Below, in pieces: positions 10,695 to 23,400 of a stretch of 64,000 nt of DNA. The position numbers and the translations under genes are program-made. Below the pieces are notes generated by a model. The model did not search any database and had not been told where the DNA came from. It saw nothing but the letters and a program-made list of their open reading frames with translations. Source of the stretch: Plasmopara viticola (taxonomy: Eukaryota; Oomycota; Peronosporomycetes; Peronosporales; Peronosporaceae); the NCBI GenBank assembly GCA_001695595.3, contig MBPM02000029.1, positions 663,501 through 727,500 on the forward strand. Reading direction: 5' to 3'. Position 1 is the first letter of the stretch, and every line of letters starts with the position of its first letter.

Positions 10695-12431
10695 AATTCG
10701 TGATAGCACCCGAATAGCTGGATCCACTAATCCGGATCCAGTAGTCAGTACCAGCAAAGACAAGCGTGTTGTAAATGTTGTTGATGACAACAACGGTTTG
10801 TATCAATCGGGAGCTGTCATCATTAATGCAACTTCACAACTTAATGGCACAACTGGCTATGCCAGTCTCCGAAATACATACGTAGTCGTTCCTTATGTAG
10901 TTACGAATAAAATTACGTCTACCTCTGTTCTTAATGGTAATCTAAATCGTTTTGCGGTAGGATTAAAGGCTGGTGTATAGAACATTTTCGATAAATTGGC
11001 GGTTAAGATTAACGGTAAAGGTGTCATTACGAGCTATGACTATTAAAAATTATAGGAACAATTTACGAACTCAAACTGAATGGTGTGATGATGATTTATT
11101 AGAAAACCATGCTAACTGCTATTTTGCTACAGATGATGTAGTTAGTCTGTATCATTCCCACAAAGTAGTAGCGATCCTACCGCTTCAGCACAAGGTGTTG
11201 GGTTTGTGAATAATTCAGTTAATGCCGCCACGACTGTAGCTGCTGGTTTAATTCCGGCAAACTCCAGCTTTTAATAACGGACTAATTAAGCGTCAAATTT
11301 GGAATCCACAACAAATTGGTACTTCTGATGCCACTGAAGCAACGATCACAACAACAAACCCTCTTGATTGGCCGACAACGCGAAGTGGCGCAATTCTTTC
11401 TAAGATTCAACAACAAGGTACTGGTGTATACGTAGCTGGCGTTACTACCGCTGGAGGTGTTGCTGCGTGGTAATATATGTTAAAGCTTCGTTTAGTTGAC
11501 CTTCATCCCATCTCTAAAGAATTGGATCTTGCTGCGAATTTTTAAATCAAATTAACGATGACGTTTAATACCGGCTTTGTTTATATCACAACTGCAACTG
11601 GCGATTTAATGAGCTTATCCTCTCTCTCCTTAAACGGTCGCTCTACGGTTCCAGTAACGGTATCAAGTGCAGCCACTGGTACTCCATATGCAGGAAAACT
11701 GACGATAGGTGCAGCTGAGTCCCTACGAGTTGCTTTTGGTGTTATGTCTAGCAACATTACACAGATCTCGACTTCTGGTCACAACGGCTCGTCTTTATAT
11801 TCCTTTCTATAATATTGCAAATCAAAGCCAAATTGTTGCTATTAAGAAAATCAATTACCTCGATTGCTACGCACGATATTATAAATGAAAAGCAGCACTG
11901 GTCAACAAAACTCACAGCAAAACGCCCACTTTAGCTTTCAATCATCTTCAAGCTTAAAGAATAACAAATACACTGCTCTGATTCCATTCGATGAAACCAG
12001 CGGTGGTCATTTCGTAAGCGCAACGATATTGAACAATTTTGATCCCCGTTTGACAGTGCTCCATGGACTTGTCAGCCAAGAGCAAGCATTCACAATATTA
12101 AATAATGGTTGGCAATAAAAATGTATTCAACAAATCGCATGATTACTCATTTGTATCATTCCACGACGAAGTCAAAAAGCTCGGAGCTATTAATGGAGCT
12201 CTATCGCATGAGATTAGCAACGGGTTATTTGATTCCTACAAACGGGATGTTGGTCAGCGTGTTCTAATCGCAGACTGCTCTCGATCAACGAATTTAGACG
12301 TGCCTCAATCTATCCTTGTCTCCGGTACCAATGCTTGCAGTCAAGGAATGAACTGTCTAATTCTCGTCGTATACGGTCATTCTATGAGCATCGATCGATT
12401 GACAAGGGAAGAAGTAGTCCCCTTACCTTAA
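10695..12431 (+). pseudogene. Probable major capsid protein (double jelly-roll) of Maverick, decayed
   Basis: Several plus-strand frames follow one another with frameshifts: 10695-10980, 10973-11209, 11205-11470, 11480-11815, 11885-12118 and 12105-12431. Together they cover about 570 codons, near the usual size of a Polinton or polinton-like virus major capsid protein. Supporting features are a beta-rich, Thr/Ser/Asn-rich composition, a middle stretch with NIFDKLAVKING, and an end with NLDVPQSILV followed by a YGHSM..LTREEVV segment of the kind seen at capsid C termini. It lies where capsid genes sit relative to the other structural genes. The N terminus is open to about 10695 without a clear ATG. 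The call rests on context plus remembered patterns. Confidence 0.5.
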
Positions 12432-12479
12432 GGAAAATATGTTGATAATGAAAGATCACTTATGTCAAGGGGCGTTACC

Positions 12480-14950
12480 CCCGCTGGTGCCCTACGTGCT
12501 ACCTTCTTCCATTATCTTCGCAATCGTATTGATTCTGTGAATAAGTTATTTAATAACCACGCAATTCAACACAGCAAGCTGATTACAATCGATGTTATAC
12601 ATCAATGTCATCATCGTCAATTCTTTAAAGTTTTTCGTTCGGACTATAATTCACCATTTCAACGCAAATAGGAAGTGTCTCTTGAGCAATCAATCCTTAC
12701 TTGACAGTCTTGCCGTTTCGATAGTTATGAGAAGCCGGATTAAATTTTTGAAAGTGATCAAAGCTCAAATCAATTGGTCTCATATTTTCTTTCAACCGTC
12801 TGTCCGATGAAGTGTACACGCAAGCTCCAACATAGATATTCGAGCTACAGAACGCACTCATACTGAAGTTAAATGGACCACCCCCATCCAAGTGTTGTTT
12901 GAAACATTGTAATTGTATGTATTGGTTGAAGTTGATATTTCTGTATATAAAGTGCTTCCGCTCACATGTAAAAGTGGTACGGGCGAATTTGTCCAGATTT
13001 CTAATCTCTCATTTGTATCGAGAATCATCTTCGTCGAGTTATTGACTCCAAATGTCAAATCATTATAACTAAAGTTTCCAATCCATGTTGCGTTAGTAGT
13101 CGTCGCATTTGATCCAGAGTCGAATTCTATAAAAAATCCCATGGAGATACGTTTTCTGTGATGCAACGAATAGCTTATTTGTATGAATCATCAGGTCATG
13201 ATGTCGTTGCTTGAACACAAAATTGAGATGATGGAGACATTGTACTATTTGAGAGCATGATTAATTTTTCATTATCACCCCTTCGCATAAAACTGCTTTG
13301 AGGTTGGTGTAATTGGTATTGATATCGCCCAAGGTGATGAACAACTTACTTGCTGGTGTTGTTCTGATTCAGTGTCCATGCTAACGCTCCACTAGTATCA
13401 ACGAAGGAGAAATTGTTGTGTTTTAGGCCAGCGCTTGAAGCTCCAGTAATGTGTCATGTTGAATCCACATCCCATTATTGTATGTACCAGCGCTTCCACT
13501 TTGCAAAAATTGCCTCGCAGATAGTTAAAACAGTCCAAATAGGTTGGAGTGTCGCCATTCACGGGATATAAATTAAATTTTATTTTGGTGTTGTATGGAA
13601 TTGAGTGTCATAAATCTGAATGCCATCTTCGCCAGTCGTTAATTTTTTTTCAAAATTCCTTCGTAAAGTAGAATTGTGTTGTTCGTCGGATCAATATTGT
13701 TCAGCTCAATCGCATTTATTCCATAAATATCGCTCGCAGAATCAAGAACCAATGTTTTCGATGCGGCAGCGGTTCCTGGTGTCACAGTATTATAATTTAG
13801 CTGAGTAGTTGTTTCAAAATCGTCTTGCACCGTTTATTTTAATCGCAACTTGATGTGCTGTTGTTGAACCGGCATCTTGAGTTCCTCCGGCTGATTAGAT
13901 TGAGATTGCAAATGTACTCACCGAAGTAGTATTCGTACAACTGATTGGCATTGTTTCATTGGTCATCACAAAGCTTCCAGGTAAAGTCGAATTTCCTGTT
14001 GATGTGATATTTGGCTACGTAGCTGTGCTCAGCGTTCCATTCAACGCTTCTGATAGAATTAGAAAAGTCAATTTTTCAAGTGAGTATTATTCGGTTGCGT
14101 AACACTTGATAAAGCTCATTTAGCGCTCCTGATACAGTTAGAGAAGTCAAGGTTTCAAGTGAAGTAATATTCGGTTGCGTAGCAGCTGATAAGATTCCAA
14201 TTAAAGTCCCGGTTACTGTCAATGAGGTGAGAGTTTCCGAGGCTAATATTATTTGGTTGTGCAGCAGTTGATAAAGTTTCTGATATGTTCGTTGCTGGTA
14301 CATTTCCAGAAATGATTAATGTTGCGTTTAAATGACTCCACGTAATGTAGTCGTTTTAGGTGTCTCCAGCTGAGTAACACAACATCACAAAGCTGTCCGT
14401 GTCAATCTGTCATCACAGAGTTGTCCGTGTCAATCTGTCTCATGTCAGGCCCAAACACAATTAGTGCAGTGCTGACAACGCGGTTTGTCGGAGCTATCGA
14501 TAATGAAGTCAGCGAACCGTCACTTGTAACGTTCGGCTGTGCTACTGTACACAACGCTCCAGCTATCGATCTTGATACTGATAGAGATAATAGAGTCCCC
14601 ACAGATGTGTGAAGCGCTCTGAATGGTTCCCGTTAATTGTGATGCCGAAATACTGTTAATATTCGAGATATCTCTGCTCGAATTCACCAATAATGCTTTG
14701 CTTGCAATTGCAGCTCCTGCAATTGCAAGTAAAGCATTAACAGGTGTAATACTATCAAGATATTGTTATCCACTGAGTAGTAGCAAAACGTCATATTAGT
14801 AGAAATTTTTGCAACATACAGATTCGAAGTCTACTTTACACCATTTCGTTTGTTATATCGCAAATCTCCAATACTAATGGTTAGATAGCCAAAGGTGCTA
14901 ATATAGTTCAATGGATTGTACAACGATGACATATAACTTGAAGGAAACAT
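12480..14950 (-). pseudogene. Fibre-like protein with C-terminal S74 (endosialidase-type) chaperone domain, decayed
   Basis: The ATG at 14950 begins a minus-strand gene in many frameshifted pieces. The middle (about 14600-14080) repeats a phrase of the form NITSLxTLTSLTVSGxL several times, a fibre-type beta repeat. The 3' part (12891-12697) contains SDRRLKEN, the hallmark start of the peptidase S74 intramolecular chaperone, then FNPASHNYRNG. After a frame change at 12697 come GLIAQETLP and YSPNEKL, matching the later S74 blocks. These domains trimerise tail fibres and then cut themselves off. The gene converges on the capsid pseudogene. It was probably the host-attachment protein of the virus-like ancestor. 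Confidence 0.65.
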
Positions 14951-15034
14951 TTTTTATTCTGTCCTATATAGCAACAGATTTTATTTTTTTTAACAATAAG
15001 TTTAATTCCTGATCTTGGTGGAACGCCCCCTAGG

Positions 15035-15683
15035 GTATTTAAAAGAAATTGTTCGGAGAGAATGTAAAGCTTGGAATCCAGAAGCTCTTACGAATGACAG
15101 TTAAGGTCCAAGCTTCTCTGGTAAATCAATTTCAGCCTTTCATCTACTTAAAGAGTCTCCACACGTCTATGGTCATTTACACATTATAGATCGCAACCCT
15201 AAACAAAAGTTAAACGATCACATCAAAGAGAATTTGCAAGGGTTAGAAATGTTTTGTGATCCCAATGCTCCTCCAAATGTTGATGCTATCAAAGAGATTC
15301 CAAGTGTTCTACAACTTGTTATTATAATTATTCCAACGATAAGAAGCTTCAGATAGATTTTTTTAATCATTTCTTTACTCGAGGAGGACACAAAGGACTG
15401 TCAACAATATTCATAGCTTACAGTTATTTTGCTACGGATAAAATGATCCGATTAAACTTTATAAGCAAATTCAAAACGCGACCTCCAGCTAATTTTGAAA
15501 GACTTAATTCTACCCGAAATAAGTGGAGATGATATATATAGATACTACGAACAAGCACCATCTGAAAAGGGACAGATTTTGTTTATAGACTCTGTCAAGC
15601 AACAAATTCGGAAGAACTTAGTTTTGATCAAAAACTTTGCTTCAATATACCAGTGCGAAAAGCTTTGCTTTGATATAGAGTGA
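15035..15683 (+). pseudogene. Maverick DNA-packaging ATPase (FtsK/HerA type), decayed
   Basis: A Walker A motif reading GPSFSGKS is encoded at 15105-15128. About 200 nt later, in another frame, comes FFTRGGHKGLSTIF followed by SYFATDKMIRLN, the strand and sensor region typical of A32-like packaging ATPases. The last segment is the open frame 15495-15683. At least three frame changes and stops break it. In active elements this enzyme pumps DNA into capsids. It precedes the penton-like gene by only a few bases. Confidence 0.65.
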
Positions 15684-15691
15684 GAACAATT

Positions 15692-16547
15692 ATGACGAGC
15701 ACTATCATTTTTAATCGTAATAGCATTGTTTCCAATGGCATTTAGATTTAACTTTACTGGATCAAGCGTGAATTTTAAAAATAAAAAAAAATGCTCTATC
15801 GAGCCTGCAAATGTACAATTCGCAGTCTGATATTAACAGGAGTTTGTATACCAACAACACGTTCAGCTTTTATTCCCAACCGCAGCAGCCTATCAAACCG
15901 TTTCTTTCACGCTTCCAATTGGTTACTATTCGTATGAAGATATATCAAACTACATCGGGTCTCAATTAGTTAGTATTGGTGCATAATTGATTGATTCTCG
16001 AGGTTACAACGTTGTGCATATCGGGATGAGAGAAAATGCAACGTACTACTCATACGAAATCACTTGCTTAGCAACACCAACAAGTGTACAAGTGGATATT
16101 CTTGTCCATCGACTGGTTTATACTCGTTAAGTAAAATAGGATTACCAACTGCTACTAATTCTCCTCGAATTACCGTTCCAAACAACGGCTTCCAAATGTG
16201 ATTGGATTTAGTCCAGCAACGTACACATCGAGCATACAAACAACAATTCAAGTACTTTTGAGCAGTATCTCCCCACAAATTAATCCCGTTAGCAGTTATT
16301 TGATTTTTTTAATTTCATTAACAACCGGGTTAGCACACCACCTGATATTTTTATTTCGTTCAATCCTCAAAGGACATCAATTGGTCAGTTAATCTCAATT
16401 CAACCACCTGAATATCAATGGCTCTCGATCAATGATGAAGCAGATAGCAATATTACACTGAGTATCGTTAATCAAGACTTTGACAATGTGGAATTTGAAG
16501 ACCCAAATTCGTTAATTATATCATTAATTCGTGACAAGAAACAATAA
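15692..16547 (+). pseudogene. Minor capsid / penton-like protein of Maverick, decayed
   Basis: The gene starts at ATG 15692 (MTSTIIFNRNS) nine bases after the ATPase and ends at TAA 16547, with several frameshifts. Recognisable parts are a FTLPIGYYSYEDISNYI segment, as in penton/minor capsid N-terminal halves, and a C-terminal end with LSIVNQDFDN..DPNSLIISLI. The latter matches the usual close of these proteins (..DPN..I..LI..). About 280 residues fits a single jelly-roll penton. Assignment relies on these end motifs and on position beside the ATPase. Confidence 0.5.
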
Positions 16548-18190
16548 ATTACCATTACATAGAGCTGAGCTTATAGAACTTGTTCAAAAAGATCTGCGAC
16601 TTTCAAACTAAATCTCTTCGTGGTCGGAGAAACAAATTAAAAAAGCTTGCTGATGAAAACTACTAATAGTAAAGAACGTTGAGAATGATGGATACAAACT
16701 AGCACAATGCACTACTGATATATAATAAATATGGATTTTTCTGGACTAACCAAAACCAAAAAGCAGTACCTTCCACGACGACCATTGGAATACAAGCAAC
16801 ATCAATTACGACAACAACAGGATTACAAGCAGTACCAGCCATGATACAACAGGACTACAAGCAACTCGACCAATGATGACAACGGGTATGCAAGCAGTAC
16901 CAGCCATGACTATAATGGATAGTCAATATGAACTTGAGGGTATGGGTGATGAAGAAGGCTCCTTGAGTAATATTGACGTCTCACAGAGTGCAGATGACTT
17001 TGTTACTCAAGTTGAAGCGAATGATTCCAAATTTCAAGAGAATGCACGAGATTTTTTTTTAATCAATTCACCATTAATCTTACTGTTATCAAAAGAAAGA
17101 TCATTCCAATTCTAAATTCTGGCACTCCAGATAAAAACGTGTATATTGGAACAGATATTAAACTATTTAATGTAAATACCGGTAAGTTGGCAAACAAATC
17201 TTTAAATAACTATGATTGGGTTGCAACGTACGATTACATATTGACTCTTATTGACATTGAGACAAAAGACACTGCTATTAGCTCGTCACATCAGTTTGGA
17301 TTCAACGTTGAGTCTGGAGCATATGAAGTACTTCGCGATATTTTGATGAACAATTTCTTTCCAGAAGATACAAGATTGTCGATTCCGTATAAGAAAGGAA
17401 GAAACTAACAAGGTGGCTTTACTTCAGTAGATGGCAGTTATCGAGTGAAGCCAACAAGGTGGCTATAATTTCAGTAAATGCAGGCTATCGAGTGAAAGAG
17501 TGCAATTAATGGACGGAAAGTTGAAAGTTTTTGATATGCATCCAGTGTAAAACAACAGAGAAGTTTCATGGGAGTCGACACTTGATATGCCCATCAAATT
17601 TTTAAGCAAAATAACATCTTATTAAAGCAATCACCGATTTTCAAAAGAATCTGATTTAAAAATAGTAATAACAACATTCAAGCAGTAGATCCGACTGACA
17701 AAATTATTTTCAGATGGTGATAATCAGGTGATAGGTATTCTCATCAGATTATACAATGACAATTCTTGATTAGCGGATGAGAAGGACCAAGAATTGGTAA
17801 GAAAACATTTTTTCTTGGTGAATATGCTGCCATCATGAGTAAGAAACAAATGAAAATTAGTCTGTCTATTATGAATCGTTTTGATAAAAATGCTAATTGG
17901 CTTGGAGCTTTAAGCTATATTGATGATACACCCGGAGATCGCATTGAGTCGGAGGATATTAAAGTCAAATTTGTTAATATATAAGAGCTCTCTCATTTGA
18001 CATCATGAATGATTTAGGTATGTCTAATCGAAAAGGGCGCGGGGATATATTAAAATAGAATTCGATGAACTTCAAGGTGCTCGTGGTTTAATATGATATG
18101 GAAAGAAATTTGGAATTGATTCCACGAGCTTTTCAATCATTGCTAATATAGATGATGCACTCAAAAATTATTAAAGTGCAATATCCGGTA
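16548..18190 (+). pseudogene. Unassigned Maverick ORFs, decayed
   Basis: After the penton-like gene there is a short stretch with a SAP-like helix (RAELIELVQKD), then a gene beginning near ATG 16732 (MDFSGLTKTKK). The latter has a Gln/Tyr-rich start with repeated QAVPAM and continues through 16873-17115 and, after a frameshift, 17139-17408. Further in-phase pieces occur near 17815-17983 (MSKKQMKISLSIM) and 18005-18175. The family is not recognised. Position suggests virion or late proteins of the element. Confidence 0.4.
17406..17495 (+). repeat. Tandem duplication, about 44-bp period
   Basis: ACAAGGTGGCT followed by TTTCAGTA-like sequence and TATCGAGTGAA occurs twice in a row with small differences. 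It lies inside the decayed unassigned ORF, just after its stop at 17408, so it arose during or after decay. Confidence 0.7.
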
Positions 18191-18539
18191 AATCAGCTGC
18201 TCATACTAATCAAGAAAGAATATTTAAATTCTCAATACTTTCCTACTGAAAGATAATCTCGTGAGCTCTAAAGTCAAGAATGGAGCGAGCTCCGGAGCCT
18301 TTTGCTCGCAGAGTGAGGGACAAGGAATAGATGCTTCAAGGACTTCAACAAAAAATAAAAACCATCGACATTTGCATTTTAGAGCCGATTGAGCCCTTTA
18401 AGTAAAAAATCAGCATTTATCTAACTTTTTGAAGTTTCTTTTACTTCACGGAATATACATATTTTATGCAAATACGATCTCTTACGTTTCGGTCAGTTGT
18501 GTTGCGCTCGCGGATGCTCGAAAAAAGAAGATTCTAAGG

Positions 18540-18910
18540 ACACTGAAAGTATCATTCACTGCTTCTCAAGTTAAAGGCTCTTCAAAGAAATTAGCACTTC
18601 ACCCAAAAAACGCGAAAAAATGGAAAATAGCTGCTCAAGCTGGTAAAAAGCGTATCAACAGTTAAACGCAAAAAAATGGAAAATGGCTGCTCAAGCTGGT
18701 CAAAGCGTATCAACCGTTAGTATCTAGTGTTGCTAATCAAAGCGCTGGAGCTCTTGGCGCATATACAAGGCAGCCTGGTTTAGTAAACGCTGTTCGTGGC
18801 GAAATAAAGAACTTAACTGGTGTTGGTAAGCCGAAAAGAAGGATCGCCTGAAATGAAAGCTAAGATGGCTAAAATACGCACAATGCGAAAGACTGGAGGG
18901 AACATTTAAA
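18540..18910 (+). pseudogene. Small basic Maverick protein, decayed
   Basis: A Lys/Arg-rich plus-strand gene. It contains KKWKIAAQAGK, then after a frame change GALGAYTRQPGLVNAV, and finally PEMKAKMAKIRTMRKTGG before TAA at 18908-18910. The high charge and short size suggest a DNA-condensing or core peptide, as in other double-stranded DNA viruses, but I cannot name the family. A local duplication at 18608-18719 disrupts it. Confidence 0.35.
18608..18719 (+). repeat. Tandem duplication, about 56-bp period
   Basis: A block with AAAATGGAAAAT, GCTGCTCAAGCTGGT and AAAGCGTATCAAC is repeated immediately, with about 5 differences. It duplicates part of the small basic ORF and introduces a stop. Confidence 0.75.
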
Positions 18911-18939
18911 ATATAGGATTAACTCTAATATTCACTAGT

Positions 18940-19215
18940 GTATGGGTGACACACGTCGTTTTTTTCATAAAGTAGTTTCCTATATATTTTTTTCAATCTG
19001 ATCAAATGGGACATTAAATATCTCTTTCAAGCGAGAGTGGTATCGTCTATCATCAATCAGATACTTAAATTTCATATAACGATCAATCTGAATCAATTGC
19101 AGTTTGATGAAGTCGAATTTCCTAATCTGACTTTTATATATTTGTAGTTTCATATCCTCGTCAGACAGTATTCTGTTTTTCTTTTGAAATCAAGATAGTT
19201 CCTTCTTATACATTT
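18940..19215 (-). pseudogene. Unassigned minus-strand ORF fragment downstream of integrase
   Basis: Minus-strand sequence from about 19215 to 18960 is protein-like (MYKKEL.., then IQIDRYMKFKYLIDDRRYH) and ends in a TAG near 18957. At least one internal stop is present. No family recognised. It lies downstream of the integrase on the same strand, so it could be a small separate gene of the element. Confidence 0.3.
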
Positions 19216-19229
19216 GTATGTTTACTATA

Positions 19230-20399
19230 TTATGATGCTGAGTACAGCAATCACCCTTTTTTGCTTCTCTGGTACATTGCGTGTCTTTTGTGATGATGCA
19301 TTTACACATCATGTTCGTTTATACCTAGACCAATATTGCTTCTCTAGTGTTGACATTCTATCCTTGTTGACCAATCCGAGATTGTCTTGTAACTTTCAGG
19401 TGTTATTACTGTCAGCGTATTTTTCCATATCACTAGTTATTTGTGCTTGCCGTTGCGTTGCTTTTTGTGATCCAGGATCTTGTCCACATCAAACACAGCA
19501 TTGTTCTTTATTGGTGCATCAATTTTCTCTGCTTTTACAATTTCAAGTCATTAACTGGTTTGTATAGAATATGGTTAAAGTTTGATTTAATACGCATCTT
19601 TCATCCATCTAATCCAATAATTTTGTACACAGCTTTTGAAAATTTCGCACTTTTAAATGGCATCGAATACAAACGATAATGTACAATAAAACCAGTTGAA
19701 ATGCCTTTTTGCACTTGCTTAACCACTCGCTTATTGCGTTCGATTTCGTCAAAAATAACCCTCCCTTCCTATTCATCTGGTGTTGCTTTTATGGATGAGT
19801 GCGTCGTATCATTGTAGTTAGCGATGGCATCATTCAAAAGCTTTTGCGTGAGCTTCTTGGAACCCATAGTGCCTTGCATCTGTGTTATTCTGGCCTTTAT
19901 CTTTCTGATAAGACGATCTATCTCATAAGCACTGTATGGTCACCTGAAATAGAATTAGCATGAGTAACTGCACTTTCATAAAAAAACTTTTCGACTTTTT
20001 GATTTGTGCATTCAGATCCATTATCTGACAGCAATGCGGTCACTTTATGCTCTGTGATGATTTGATCAATACCTTTTTGAACCGTAGCTGTTTGTTTGTT
20101 TTTCAATAATATAGCGTATACAATGCGACTACTGGTATTAACTGTTATCAATATAGGTCGCTTCTTCCAGAATGCAAGATCCATTTGGAATTCGTTGGGC
20201 TTGATGCTTGTGATTTGGAATTCGAGATACTTTTTATTTTGATTTGAATATTGTTGTATGCTACTTTGTGTCTTACTCTATTCTTTGACTTGTTTAATGT
20301 TATATTTTTATTAATTGTTTTTGCCTTTTGGTATAGCTTCGTTATACCTATGAATCCCGTTTTTGGATCATGATAGAGCTGAGTAAGTAGAGAGTTCAT
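19230..20399 (-). pseudogene. Maverick integrase (rve type) with C-terminal chromodomain, decayed
   Basis: The ATG at 20399 starts 7 bp from the polymerase stop. The N-terminal part reads LYHDPKTGF..KLYQKA, the usual opening of Polinton integrases. The catalytic core follows: an ITVNTSSR region and LSDNGSE, which holds the second catalytic Asp. After frameshifts come ITQMQGTMGSKK and NYNDTTHSSIKATP, the end of the core, and then YKPVNDLK. A chromodomain follows (FDVDKILDHKKQRNGKHKYLVIW, here summarised as residues of 19505-19420, then ADSNNT). TGA at 19396-19398 sits where the family has the aromatic Trp of NTW. At least five breaks. The enzyme would have inserted the element; the chromodomain would have targeted chromatin. 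Confidence 0.8.
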
Positions 20400-20405
20400 A
20401 TTATA

Positions 20406-23400
20406 CTATTTGAGCGATAATTTTCGTTTGAAATTTACCCTTGTAGTTACACGTTGAGTTTTATTATTAGTTCTGATTGGACATATGTCGCTCAAATCGA
20501 GTTCTAATTCCTCACCGTTACAGAGTTCCACATTTTTTTGTAGGTATCGTTTTAAAGAAGCTCTGATGCGATGCCTTAACAGCTGGTTTTAAGACCTTCT
20601 GCTTCATTACCATCGCAAGCAAGTATATCCAAATAAATCCTCTTACCAAGAAAGACAGACTATTTAGCATAGATATGACCTTCTGATCCTTTGAGATCGA
20701 AGTCGACGTGAAATTGTCCCATTCGCTTACCAATTAGATCTTTGTTATGCTTTTTTCTTAAAGCATTTTCGAGTATACTGACAGAATCGTATTCGATGTG
20801 GACAGAGTCTGTGTCCTGGCACCATATCTTAGCATCAATATCGATTTATGAAATGTTTACTACCGTATAATACTTGTACTTCTAGATGACCTGGGCTAGA
20901 TTGATCTGGTATTGCCTCGTCCTCTCCAAACAATGCTAAATAATCTGTAATTGGTGTCCTAGAGATCAGCGTATGGACTTTTGTTAGTATATTCAAGAAT
21001 CCTTTTCTCATCACTGACCAAAACCTTTTGCTTAACAAATGACTTTTGAATTAGTTTACCATACGCTAAATTCATTAATAATTTGATACCGTTTAGAAGT
21101 GGATCACCTTCTTTTTTTTTTAACTCAGTTGCTCCACAAATAATGATTTGATTGTTAAGACAATTTGATTATTAAATCCGTCAATCCAATAAACACCTTC
21201 CGTAATTGGAATTTTAACGTCCCGGAATTCAATAATATCTCCAAACGCTTGTTTACCTACAATCATTGTCTTGCCAACAATATCATTTGTGAAGTTTCTA
21301 GGCCCATTTTCATAGAAGCTGTACAATGGAAAGTGTTGTTTCATACCATTTGACTCCAATTTTACGCGAGCAATACAGTAATCAGCATCATTTGGAGTTG
21401 TATTTTGGAACCATTTGAATTATCTCCAATATATCCATCGAGTTCAGATTGTCCTGATGGATACAGAGATACAGCCACACGATTTGCAAGCTTATATTTT
21501 GTGTGGCGTTTCTCATTGTTTCAAGTCAAAACACGACCATCAACAATTGCATCGCGAACGAATGCTAGAACTTTTCATTCATTGCATAACAATTATCAAA
21601 GCAACCCTCATTATGTTGTATAGCATATGCTAATGAAGGCATTCGCATAAAGCGATACACATCAATACTAGAACGATCAATAATTTCTTTTTCTAAACGC
21701 CTCGAAACAGTTTCGTAGAACATCAACATCTCTCTCACAATAATGAATAGTATACTTTTTCACAATCGAAATATTTATCATCACAAGCATTGATTTCAAT
21801 TTTAGTGTTTCTTTTTTCTCATAGTAATCTAATAGATCCATCAGCCAAAAAAATAGATGATTATATTTGCAAATCGGTTTATATGGAAAGCACTCTTTTT
21901 CCAGTGCCACATCATTGCACGATGATTTTAACATTTCGGCTGCTAATTTACTAGCAATGAATCTCATAGTATCTTTAATAACAATCTCACGACCATAGAA
22001 ACATTCTTTTGCCTGCTTTGATTTTGTTCCAGAATCAATAATATTTGTGTCTCTTGTGTTATATGATAGGTGCTTAAGGATAAAGCGACAACCAAAACCT
22101 GCATTAAGAGCCCACATTTAATTACGAACGAGAGTTTGTCCATTAACTGCAACCCATTTTCTTTTCCCTTGTCCTCTTTTGTACTCTTTTTAGAAGGAGC
22201 GCGACCAACAATCAAAGTAGTTTCTTCCTTCTTTTCAAACCAATTTACCCTATCGATTCTTTTAAATCCACTTGCAACAAAATCAACTCAGCTGAAGCTC
22301 AATCTTTTGATGGTTACTATTTCTTAACAACTCGGCTACATTAGTTTGTGTAATTGGATCTAGTGTTCCACGATGATGGAATAGATAACTAATAACCCCA
22401 TAACTGTCAAGAACTTTAATGCGATTGGAGTCAAATGCTGCTTTTACCTTTTTGCCTACAGCTCGTTGATGTTGTTCAACTAATTCAGGATTATCAAGAG
22501 CTGCTTTGGTAATGTTAGTTGGTTTGATAGCAAATAGATGCTGCCCAGTATTACCGAGTTAAATTACGTACTCACTTTTAATTCCATATAAAAAGACGAT
22601 TCCATCAACTCGACCTGTATCTTTGTTTGGATAGTATCGTTTCACTGAGATGTAATGGTTGAAAGCATTAGCTGTCTAGCAAATGAAATAAACAATTTCA
22701 CCTGAATTAAGCATTATTTGAGGGATACTGTTTACAATTCTTTCATCAACACCAGCTCGAGTTAGAGCAACTAGAAAGCAAGGTGTTTCTCTTTACACTT
22801 TATACGAATTTCTTCTACAATAGTAATTTTCAACCTATCTTCCTAATCATCATGATAAACTTGGAAATCATTTAATTTGTTATTGTAGATAACGAAAGAA
22901 ATTTTTCTCTCAGATCGAGAGTGCTTTGGATTGTTCAACTATTCGATTTCAGCCGTTGATGTTCGAATATTGTTTAATTCAATATCAGCCCCGGAACTAT
23001 ATTGATCCTCTTCAGTGGTAGATAGAGAAATGATATCAATTAGTCTATCTTGTAGATGATATGTTTTCAAAACGGATCCATTCTCACCTTTTAAGATGCA
23101 GCAAAAGTTTCTTATCGGCTGGAGCCACAATGTTTTAGCGGATATGCTCGAAACGATTCAATTGCATTCAACTTTACTTGTTGTTTTATTGAGAGCTTTT
23201 AAACTAGCTGTGTCATTGTTAAGGTTAACCTTACGGAGAGACGTCACAAATGTTTTTACTTTGCTTTGTTTGAATGTATTGACAACCTTCTCCATAGTGG
23301 AGGTTTTTATTTTCCAATTAACATCTAGGTTGTGGGTTTTAGCGAACTCATAGAGGTCGCTGCGTGTCTTTTGAGCCTTCTTTAGATTAATCGAGACTGG

